Shown: one piece after another, positions 1-11,299 of the stretch
Layout: every line of letters begins with the position of its first letter
How positions within the stretch are numbered: position 1 is the stretch's first letter
NCBI RefSeq assembly: GCF_000090795.2
Contig: NW_003546317.1
Span: 100,354 to 136,689 of the forward strand
Reading direction: 5' to 3'
Origin: Amphimedon queenslandica
Taxonomy: Eukaryota; Porifera; Demospongiae; Haplosclerida; Niphatidae
DNA length: 36,336 bases
Position numbers and translations under genes: made by a program
The notes under the pieces: model-generated
What the model was told of the DNA's origin: nothing
The model's database searches: none
What the model saw: the letters and a program-made list of their open reading frames with translations, nothing else

Positions 1-2
1 AT

Positions 3-467
3 CCTGCCATACTGAGCATCAGTTTAGATGTAGCCTGTGCTCTCAATTACCTTCATCTCTTCAAGCCTCATCCTATAATACACAGAGATATCAGTAGTGG
101 TAATGTACTACTACAGCCTACCTCTCACATGGGTATTGGCTGGAGAGCTAAGGTATCCGACTACGGGTCGGCTAACCTTCAGAATCTCATCGCTACGACA
201 GAAAATCCTGGAAACCAAATCTATTCAGCACCTGAAGCAGGGAATCCAAGGGAACACTCTCCTGCAATGGATGTCTTCAGTTACGGTGTCCTCCTTATAG
301 AAATGAGTATTTGTGCTATTCCACAGCCTGGTAACAGAAGACAGGATATTAATTCTATTAGACGGGCTGGGTTGAAGGGTCTTGTTCAACGCTGTGTTAT
401 GGATAATTATAAATTGCGTCCTAAAATGTCTGACATTATAAACGAACTGACTCAAAGTGTCGATTAG
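3..467 (+). CDS. Protein kinase catalytic domain, 3' terminal exon (TKL-like), 5' partial
   Basis: Reading frame 3 is open from the window edge to TAG at 465-467 and encodes the C-terminal part of a protein kinase domain. Visible landmarks are HRDISSGNVLL (catalytic loop with Asp and Asn), DYGSA in place of the usual DFG metal-binding motif, SAPEAG (the APE motif closing the activation segment), DVFSYGVLLIEM (helix F) and RPKMSDIINEL (C-lobe Arg). The HRDISSGN style is typical of tyrosine-kinase-like kinases. The lysine, glycine loop and any N-terminal receptor or repeat domains lie upstream of the window. Catalytic residues of the loop are present, so activity is plausible; phosphate acceptor and pathway cannot be told. 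The next gene starts only 155 bp downstream on the same strand. Confidence 0.88.
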   Translation, partial: PAILSISLDVACALNYLHLFKPHPIIHRDISSGNVLLQPTSHMGIGWRAKVSDYGSANLQNLIATTENPGNQIYSAPEAGNPREHSPAMDVFSYGVLLIEMSICAIPQPGNRRQDINSIRRAGLKGLVQRCVMDNYKLRPKMSDIINELTQSVD

Positions 468-550
468 TGCTTTGTAATAGTATCATTGTATTTAAATTTT
501 GCTGTAATTTTGCATTAATTTTTAAGCTAAGTTTTTCCATCAACTGAAGC

Positions 551-570
551 AACACGTGAAGTCACGTGTT
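551..570. promoter_or_regulatory. Palindromic double E-box upstream of MED23
   Basis: AACACGTGA and TCACGTGTT form a perfect inverted repeat with a two-base spacer, giving two CACGTG cores. It lies about 50 bp before the MED23 ATG in the 155-bp gap between the kinase stop and MED23. CACGTG is the known core for bHLH-ZIP factors (Myc/Max, USF, MITF type). A GGCGTGG box (about 605-611), Sp/KLF-like, lies between it and the ATG. Promoter role is inferred from position. Confidence 0.5.
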
Positions 571-621
571 ATTAGGAGGTGCTTAAAATTAAGTTGTTAG
601 GGTAGGCGTGGTCATAATAAA

Positions 622-1688
622 ATGGAGGTCATTAGTGGTGAAATGGAGAGAACTCTAAAGAGACATTTGGTGAGCTAAGACTCTTTCTAACTACTTACTA
701 TCAATTTATTCGTAGGAAAGAGATACCTTTCTATCTACATTCCAATGGTAAGAGCCTTCCTTGCTTAAAAACAGTTTCCCTTTCTTTCTCTCCCTCCAGT
801 TGTACAGAGAGTGTCATTATTCCTGATACGTTTGTAAATTCTTCATTACTGGAGGGAGTCCGTCTTGTCATTACTAACAGTGTTCCTGTAAGTACATGCA
901 TGTACATGTATGCTTGTACAGTGTACACCATGTACATCAATATGTATGAGTGTCACTCAATACATAAATACAGCAATTAAATAGTCGATGTGTCTTTACT
1001 AAACTACCGTATAGCTGGTTTATTTCGTGTAGAATTAATTTTCGTGCAGGCTCAAATCCACTAAAATTAATTCCACTAAATTTTATTAAAACCAATTAAA
1101 TATTAACAAAAATTTAGCAAGGCACTAAAATTAATTCTAATGAAAATTTAAGCAACAAAAATTTGAAGCCACAAAATAAACCAGCTATACGGTATGTACA
1201 TACATGTACATATTAAGCATTGATTTACTGCTAGCCTATTTTATTCACTGACTATTGCATATACATATACATGTACAAGTAGATGATACATCTATTTTTA
1301 TGTATATATTTTCTATTATTTTATTGTATGTGTGTTTGGTATTAGGAGCAATTACTATTCCACATCAAAGAATACGTGAAGTACATGATAAACCAGACCA
1401 ACCCTCACTGTGTTGAGCTACTCTCAGATACAATGGAGACACTAGTCAATAGGTCCTCTTTGATACCAGCTAGGTAGAGTTTAGAGTATTTGTACAATAT
1501 TGAAATAATGTCTGTTCTCTCTTTGTAACTTTTAATTTCTTATTATTTTTCTTTTTATGTACTGTTTCTTTTTTCTTCATTCTCTCTCTCTCTTTCTTTC
1601 TTCCTCCCTTTTCTTTCCCCCTCCTCCCTTCCTCTCTCTCTCCCTCTCTCTCTCCCCCCTCTCTCTCTCCCTCTCTCTCTCTCCCTCT

Positions 1689-1729
<41 letters not shown>

Positions 1730-3179
1730 TCTCTCTCTTCCTCCCTCCCTCTCTCTCTCTCCCCTACCCTCAGGGCTGTGTGTGAAGTAGTTCTGTCTGA
1801 GATCAGTACCAACAATTTAATGACTTGGAAGCAAGGACTCACTTTAATACACAACATCATTGGAGCAGTAGATTATAAAGTGATCATTGAAATCTTATGC
1901 TCTTGCATTAATATATTTTTGTTGTTATTATTATTATTGTTGTTGTTATTGTTGTTGTTATTGTTGTTGTTGTTGTTGTTGTTTAGGGATGTCGTGATGT
2001 CATGAAGCTCTTGCTTGACAAGTTTGACGCTTTTCCTCGTAGCATACCCGAGAAACTGATGCCAGCAATTCATTCGGGAAGAAAAGTAATTGAAATAATA
2101 TACTGAGTAATATACTAGAGTATACTAGAAGCAATTAATTAGTAATTGATATACATATACATTTTGATTTGTAGATTTTGAATTATATTTTGGATCGGAA
2201 TGCTTCACTGATGCCTTCATACATGGCACATGATGAGGTAATTAATTAATATTTGTATTAATTTATTTATTTTATTTATTTATTTATTTATTTTATTTAT
2301 TTTATTTATTTATTTAGATACAGCGACGCTACTCAGCTCCTGAAACTCACCCTCACTGGGTATAAAAATATCTAAAAATACAAAATGCATTCCTTTCCTT
2401 TCCCCCTCTCTCTCTCCCTCTCTTTCTCTCTCTCTTTCCTCCCCCTCTCTCTTTCTCCCCCTCTCCCTCTTTCTTCCTCTCCCATCCTTTGTTGTGTAGG
2501 CTCTTAAGGATATCATTGCTAGTCTTAAAGGAGGAATGGAGGTTGTTGCTGGCCTTGTTTCTGGAAACAGTAAGACAAAGACTACTGTACATGTACATGT
2601 ACATGCATGTACATCAATTTTTATATTTTTCCTTTTACTTTATGATTATACATGTACATGTACATGTGTGCATTTATGTTCATTTAATTCATTTTAATAT
2701 TAATATTCTTTTTTATTTTCTAATTCCAGTGCTTCCCAACCTAGTCCCAGTCATTGGTTGCTCCAATACGGCTGGTAACGCTTGGAAACTGGACCAGGAT
2801 AAAACCTGCTTTTCATTACCGGGGAGACTACCCTATTCACAGGTAATGGAGTATGGAAGTATGAAAGTATGGAAGTTTGTAAGTATGGAAGTACATGTAT
2901 GGGGTATGGAAATATGAAAGTATGGAAATGAGAGCTGGTAGTATAAAAAGTATTGAAGTAAAGTACTTGTTTAAAAGTATGGAGTGTTGTACGTAATATA
3001 CATGTAGTATGAAGTATAGAAGTACATGTACATGTATGAAATTATATCCATTTTTTATGTAGTGTTTATTGAAGACTCAGTATGAGCTGTTGTATCGTGT
3101 GTTGGCTCAGCCTCAGTCTAAGGAGATTGTTGTATCAATGTTTAACAATGGGAAACAGGTTAGACTAATAATAATAATA

Positions 3180-3226
<47 letters not shown>

Positions 3227-6200
3227 TATACATGTATATATATTCATCCTTTCTCTTTTTTTTCTCATACAATATTTAATTATAGCATTAAGAATTTATT
3301 CACTTACCTCCTCTATTCTCAATTTTAATCTCTCTCCTATTCTTTCGCTCCCTCCCTCCCTCCCTCTCCCTCCCTCCTTCCCCCTCCCTCTCTCTCTTTC
3401 TCCCTCCTCCCTCCCTCCCTTTCTCCCTCCCTCGCTCCCTCTCCCTCCCCCTCCCTCCCTCCCTCCCCCTTAGCCTCATATCCAGTCAGTCCTGTTAGAG
3501 TGTATTGTGAGGTTATTAGTGGAGGCTACAAAGGCCACCGATTCATGGGATATTGTTGATTCAGCAGTTAACCTTATTTGGAGTCATCTCGTCAATACAG
3601 TACTATACATGGCAGCACTGCAACTTGTTAATTTTAACTCGATCATCTCCGAATTAAAAAATAAAGTATAATTACATGTACATGTGTCATCAATATTATC
3701 ATTGATAACTATTATACAGTGTATGTATTGATTTTATTATTTCATGTATTATTATTATTATTATTATCATTATTATTATTATTATTATCATTATTATCAT
3801 TATTATTATCATTATTATTATTATTATTAAAAATTTTATTTACTATTTTGATCTATAGCTAACTGGTCATGTTTTAACGAGAGGGCGTGGTTACCTGATG
3901 TGGTTCATACTAAGTATGCTAACGGGTTCAGTCCAACATGAAACTACCAAAAGAGAGCACGAGCTGTACTCCGGACTCATTGGGACGCTCTATACTGAAA
4001 CGGAGCCACTCCCACTTCCTAATATGGAGTCCATGAGCAGTGTATACCAGTTTGCAGCCCCCAGTGTGTGGCTAATGCTGAATAAAAAGGTATAATTATT
4101 ATAACTAGGATTTATATATTTGAATATTTTAATTTGCTATTGAATATAGACCCACTTTCACGTCCTCATTTTGATCATACATCATGCATGTACATGTACA
4201 TGTACATTATTGTTAATTAAATTAATGTGTAGGGACACTCTCCTTTGAAAGTGTTGTATATTTTTAGGTTGAGCCTGGTGTTGTGATAGCCGATCCTCCT
4301 GTTGCTATCCAGCATCATGTTGAGTATGTTATATACCACTCTCCTCCTTCTCTCCTCTCTTTTCTTAATTGTTACAAGATATTGAATGTCTATATTAATA
4401 CTCTCTCTCTAGGTTCATTAGAAACCAGTTTTCCTCGTTATCACCCGAAACCCCTCCCACCCCATTAATAATGGTCATCCTCCTCAACTCTTGTGAGTAC
4501 ATATACATGTACATGTACGTGTATGTACATGTACTGTACAGTATGGATTCAAAATTTAGTAATGTAGTACATTTAGTTCCAAAAAATTCATGTCTTTACA
4601 ATTTTACAAATTCATTATTTAACTGTAGTTCATACTACTGGGGATACATACACTATGCTACTCTCAATGATTCTGAACACAAGCGAGCATCCGCTGTCAC
4701 AAGACTGTATTAACCTAATGGTACTACATGCTAAAACCAGGTACTATACATGAAGGAAGGAAAGGGAGAGAAAGAGAGAGAGAAAGAAAGAGAGTTTGTA
4801 TAGCCTAAGATTTTTGAGGGCTGTAAATTCTGCGATTTTTGCAATTTATAAAAATTGTATTACGGTACAAGATGGCAGATGGCATAAATTTGCAAAAATT
4901 AAATCCGTAAAATAGATTTTTAGGCAAGTCTATACCTTTGAAAATTTTGCGCCATACGGTACATGTACGTACTGTATGAATACATGAAAGATATTGCATG
5001 AAGAGATATTTGAAGTCAAAACTTGTGAAAGAAGAGGATGGTGATTATGATCTACATTTTTCAGGTTAGGAGAGAAGATACGGGTTCAGCTGATGAGAGC
5101 TGCCGAGTCATCAAAGCACCAGCAACAGGTCCAGCAGGAAAATAACAAGAACATGATAACAGCTGGTCTACTGGAAACTTACTCTCATCTACTGCTCTGG
5201 CTCGGGACGAAACTATTTCAATGTAAGAGTTTCATGTAGTACATGTACATTTGTACTACCTTTTGTATTATATTTTTTGATTATATACATGCACATACAT
5301 TTATCTACATGTACAGTAAGTTCACTTTTAATTCTTTATGCTAATTTAAATGTAGCAAATTTAGCAATGGCATTTTAAAAAGTTGAAGTACTATAGATAA
5401 TGAATTGAGTTAAAGGTATGCATGTAAACTCTTTAAAAGTACAAGTGTAGTGAAGCAAATTCCCCAATACATATACATGCATGTACATTAAAAACACATG
5501 TTCCTTAGTTCATGTACATGTATGCACTTTATCAATCACAATGCTTTATTGCATTCTTGAAAGTTAAACGTTATTTTTTTCTATTACTATAATTGTAGCT
5601 CAGTTGATTCCAATGGTGTTCAAGGTCCAAGAGTGGAGTATGCTACAGAACCTTCTTGAGCTGATTAGTAACAGGATCCACTCACAGCTCCAGATATCCT
5701 CTCGTTTCAACATATTAATACTCCTCCATTCCATTGCTGGTGTCTGCATTATACCAACACAGTTATTCATTGGGTGAGAGAGAGAGCTCTACATTCAGAT
5801 ACATGTACATGTACATGTACTTTATCATTATGAAAGATCTGAGATAGACAAGAGAGCTACTGTATATGAACATGTAATATTGTACAGTACTTTTATGAGC
5901 TTCTAAAAATTCAATATAATACCACATGCATCAGTTTGGCTTTTAATTTAAAAACATTTTACAGCATATTTTGATACATTGAAATATTGAGCAGATTCCT
6001 TTGAAAATTCACATTTTAGCCAAAAAAATTTTTGCTCTCCTTCCCTCTCTATTTCTCTCTCTCTCTCTCTCTCTTTCTATCTCTAGAGCTGAAAACACTT
6101 CATTGTACCTAATAATGGGACTAGCTGAGGGGGAGATGTTACCACTTCAACTCGGAAAGATGTCAAACGAACCAAAGACAGTAAGTGATACCATATGTAC

Positions 6201-6494
6201 TAGAACAGTGCAGGGTCTTTGGCCTGATTCTTGAGCAACTTTAAAGTTTATAAGAAAAGAAATCTAATTTTGATCAGAAGTAGTTCAAACTTTCTAAGCA
6301 ACATACACTGTAGCATCAGAAAATGTGGAGATCCCTCTCTCTCCTAGTGATTAAGTTGTACCATTAATTGCTTATTGTTTTATTTACAGCTGTTTCATGC
6401 TGATTCTGATGAACTCAACAAGACACTGATACTGTCACTGGCTCAGTCACTCACCCTCTCTAGCAAGTTACATGTACTTTCTTTTAAAATTTTA

Positions 6495-6533
<39 letters not shown>

Positions 6534-6636
6534 TAGGAGTGGACCTTAGCAATTGGCTTGATAAATTGTTTAAAGATCTAGAACCAGCAGTCTTTCAGTA
6601 TGCATATCTCTCCTCTTCCTTGTATTATTATAATCA

Positions 6637-6700
<64 letters not shown>

Positions 6701-7337
6701 TTAGATGGCCTGAGAGTTCATTGCAGTTCCTACCAGGAGTCCTCAAGCAGAGGTGCCACACTCCATCACACGATAACATTCGCTTGCTTCTTGTCAAGAG
6801 AATCGAAGAAGAATATCAGAAACTAAACAGTTAGTCAATAGTCACACATACCCTCTTACACGTAATATTCTATTTTGACATGTATATATGTACATGTATG
6901 TGTACATGTACTTTTTCTCCAATACTTTTCATGCGTTCTTTACAGGTACAAGCGAGCAGGTTCTCCAGCAGTACTACAGTGAAGGGGATAATAGCACATA
7001 CTTATTTTGGTGAGTACATGTACATGTAGCTATTAGTGTAATTACATGTATATACATGTATATGCATGTGTACACATATTACTATACTCTATTGTATAGT
7101 GGCCTTTAGTGGGTGGGGCTAATTTTAATTGTGTTGTTTTAATTTGGCAGTTAGAATATGTACATGTAATTAATTAATTAATTAATTATTGTTCAAAATG
7201 TTCGGTTTTATAACTTTTATTTTTGTGAATACATGTAGCTCTCAAATTTATTGTGTTATATTATTTGTAGTGTATTGTGGAAGCAGTTTTTGACAACCGG
7301 CCAAATAACTCCTCTAGTATCAAGGTTATTATTATTA

Positions 7338-7374
<37 letters not shown>

Positions 7375-7685
7375 CATCATCATCATCATCATCATCATCA
7401 TTATTATTTTTAGATTATTGCAGAGGTTACGTCTCTCCCCAAAGAGACAAGTCAGCGACTTGAGGAGGTTGATCGACTACATCGTCTACACCTGCCCCTC
7501 CCCTTCAACTCCCTCCAACAACGACTTCATGCACGTGGTCTCCTGCCTTGATAGCCTGGTCTGGAAGTATTTCTTATATCCACTGGATAGGCTACTCTTA
7601 TGCATAGTGAGACACTTATTGTCTGTTCTTTACATGTACTTGTGTAATTATTATCTGTATTGTTCTGTTTTGACGTTCATTTTTT

Positions 7686-7722
<37 letters not shown>

Positions 7723-7727
7723 CTCTC

Positions 7728-7758
<31 letters not shown>

Positions 7759-9886
7759 TTCCTTCTATTTCTTCCTCCCTCTCTCCCTCCCCCCAGATAT
7801 GGAGGTATCACAATAAACAAGACACAGTGACAGTAATGATGCTCACCTATCACCTCTTAATGAGTGATAGTGTTCTTAATAGACTCACACACTTTCTTGA
7901 TACTGTGAGTTGTATATGTACATGTATTTATTATTTTTATTCTTCCCAATCATTAAAATATTTTATTTTATATTTTTAATTATTTTATTTGTATTTTTTC
8001 AGATGCCACATTGGAGTGATGCGGAATGGGGCCAGAAGCACAGTGAATATTTGAGTGTAAGTTAAAAAAATTTGAAAGCAGTTGCATTGATTGAAATTAA
8101 AATTTTGAACGTTTATTAATTTTTTTTTATAGAGTTTTCCCGAGTGCTTTACATTCGACACGTCTGGGACTGCCACATGCTCCAATAACTCAACAATGAA
8201 TATGATATTCGGTTAAAATTAATTAACACAATGTACCAATTCAATCATCTTCCAACTACATTTGTATTTCACTTTTTTTTTATTCCCCACTATTATTATT
8301 ATTATTATTATTCTCTATTATTAGGTAACGTTTGTCTTCGTTTGCTACCAGTAAGTTATACTTGTGTATTACATGTACATGTACATGTACATGTATGCTC
8401 ATTTGAGCATCTCCTTAATTATATCTCTGTTGCTTCTAAAGTTACATATACCATTATCATGACGATTATCTTCTCTCTTCCATTAGATAATCGACCTGGT
8501 CATACAAAGGATGTTAGAGGTCCCATTGTCCTATCAGTCGCTACTCGAGCCGCTACTGAATAAATACAAAGGCTTGTACAGATATCACAGTAAACTCGAT
8601 CACCTTTAATTTTATTTTTGATTTTTTCTTGCTATCTTTTTGTTAGAGTCTCCAGTCTCATTTCTGTATAGGATGCTTCACTATTATTCTCCTTCATTGA
8701 TTGATGTGCCTCAAGTTAAAGAACAGCTTGTATCAAGTATATTAGGTGAGAGATACCATATGATTCGGACTTCAATTTTGCAAGTTATGCCCATTCTTAA
8801 AAAAAACTCCAATTTTTTGAAAAGTACCCTGTACTATAGCCCATGGTTTTTTCCAAAAAATGGCTCCGAAATCACCCCCAATTTTAATTACATTTTCTGA
8901 TACATATTGATGTACTTATGCTACGTAGAAAGTTTGAGCCAATTCCGACTTCAATTTTTTGAGTTATGACCATTATTTAAAAACTCTAAATTTTGGAAAA
9001 ATACCCTGTACTATAGCCCATGGTTTTTTCCAAAAAATGGCTCCGAAATCACCCCCAATTTTAATTACATTTTCTGATACATATTGATGTACTTATGCTA
9101 CGTAGAAAGTTTAAGCTGATTCCGACTTCAATTTTTTGAGTTATGACCATTTTTTAAAAACTCCAAATTTTGGAAAAATACACTGTACTATAAGCCCATG
9201 GTTTTTTCCGAAAAATGGCTCCAAAATTACCCCCAATTTTTATTACATTTTCTGATGCATATTGATGTCCTTATGCTACATAGCAAGTTTGAGCGGATTC
9301 CGACTTCAATTTTTCGAGTTATGGCCATTTTAAAAAAACTCCAAATTTCTGAAAAATACCCTGTACTATATATAGCCCATAGTTTTTTCCAAAAGATGGC
9401 TCCGAAATCACCCCCAATTTTTATTACATTTTCTGATACATATTGATGTACTTATATGCTACGTAGAAAGTTTGAGCAGATTCCGACTCCAATTTTTCGA
9501 GTTATGACCATTTTTTTTAAACTCCAAATTTTGGAAAAATACCCTGTACTATAGCCCATGGTTTTTTCCAAAAAATGGCTCTGAAATTACCCCCAATTTT
9601 TAATTACAATTTCTGACGTAACTAATTCTGAAAAAAATTTTTAACATATTTTGCTTAACCTTTTTTAATATTTTAGGTAGTCTGTCCCCTGAACAATTGT
9701 CTCATGAAATGTAAGTCAATTTTTGATATTATGACAATCATTTTAATGTACATGTACATGTACAGGATGTTTAGTACCTTATTCAAGAATACAGTTATCG
9801 AGAAAAAGCAAGAAATAGGAGAAGGACCATCTTCAGAGTATTGGCAAGAACTTCTTATACAAATAAATAATGGTAACCTCCCTCTT

Positions 9887-9980
<94 letters not shown>

Positions 9981-10014
9981 TCTCTCCCTCTCTCCCTCTC
10001 TCTCCCTCTCTCCC

Positions 10015-10060
<46 letters not shown>

Positions 10061-11259
10061 TCTCCCTCTCTCTCTCTCTCTCTCCCTCTCTCTCCCTCTC
10101 TCTCCCTCTCTCTCTCTCTCTCCCTCTCTCCCTCTCTCCTACTAACTATACTTACAAGTACATATACATGTACATGTACACTCCTAATTCTCTTTACTCT
10201 TTCACATACTGTGTAGTGGGTTATTTTTGAGGATAATAATTTTCACAAATGACCTGTATCTGGAGGCCCACAAAATTAATTTTCACAAATTTCCACTATA
10301 TTCTGCCATCTTGTACCGTATTAAATTGATTTCAAGGAATTTAATTTTGTAAATTTTAGAAAATCTGCGAAATTCGTGAAATTTGTTATCCTCGAAAAAA
10401 ACCCCGCTATACGGTATTCCTTTATGTACAATAGCAATGACACCATTCAAGAACCCTTCAGTCTCTCACTTGAGCTGGCCGCTGAGTGAGTTCACTAATC
10501 CTGTGTCTAGTCTAGTGATGTCGGCAGCCCTTGAGATCATGAGCTTTTCACTTCCAATCAAGGCGCTTATACATACCTTACTTAATACACTACTGGCAGA
10601 GTGAGTAAACAGATAAGTGTAAACATGTGTCACATGTTTTATTTTACAATTTTATCACCATCGCACCCACACATTTAATTACATATTGGTCACATACCGT
10701 ACAAGATGATTTATTGGCGAGAGTAATATTTGGCGAATTTGCCTGTGGAAATTTAATTGTCGATTTTGTGCCACGTGCCATTGAGCATGCTCAGATTGAA
10801 ACAAAATGGCGGATTTTATATTAGTAATTTCTTCATAGAATCGCCAATCACCAATATTAATTCTTCGCCAATAAATCATCTTGTACAATGATACAGTACA
10901 TGTACATGTATATTCTATAGATATACTTCATCATCAACTCCTTCGCAGCAAAGCATTGAACTACTTAATGTGGCTGGGTCCCTGTTAGCTATTTTACCAG
11001 TAAGAGTCAATGCATTATACTTATCATTTTATATTATTCTTTCTTTTCTTTTGAGGATTCTTATTCGACGTTTTTTTATGAAGAGCTTTTTACTTTTTTA
11101 ATGTCTTCGCCTTTCAAGGAGAGCGTATCCATGGAGGCATTCGTTGAAGGGACACAGGCGAGATTCCTCCTCAATTTCTCTCACTCTTTCCTCCATCATT
11201 CCAATATATCAGTAATTGGTGGACTGCTAACGTAAGTAAAAGTAATTGTAATTATTGTA

Positions 11260-11299
<40 letters not shown>

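Noticed and set aside
1555..1860. Open frames rich in Ser/Leu/Pro (plus) or Arg/Glu (minus)
   Set aside because: Produced by the CT microsatellite; no start context or conserved sequence.
8640..9446. Short open frames in the 8.7-9.4 kb region as candidate small proteins
   Set aside because: They follow the ~180-bp satellite and recur with it in different frames; the real exon is 8647-8745.
8755..9615. Possible CRISPR array
   Set aside because: Units are ~180 bp, diverged throughout, with no short identical repeats separated by unique spacers; eukaryotic context.
9704..10216. 170-residue Ser/Leu/Pro open frame
   Set aside because: Mostly (CT)n translated. The true coding part is only MED23 exon 33 (9766-9872), in a different frame.
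10383..10604. Independent 73-aa gene
   Set aside because: It is MED23 exon 34 read in a shifted frame.
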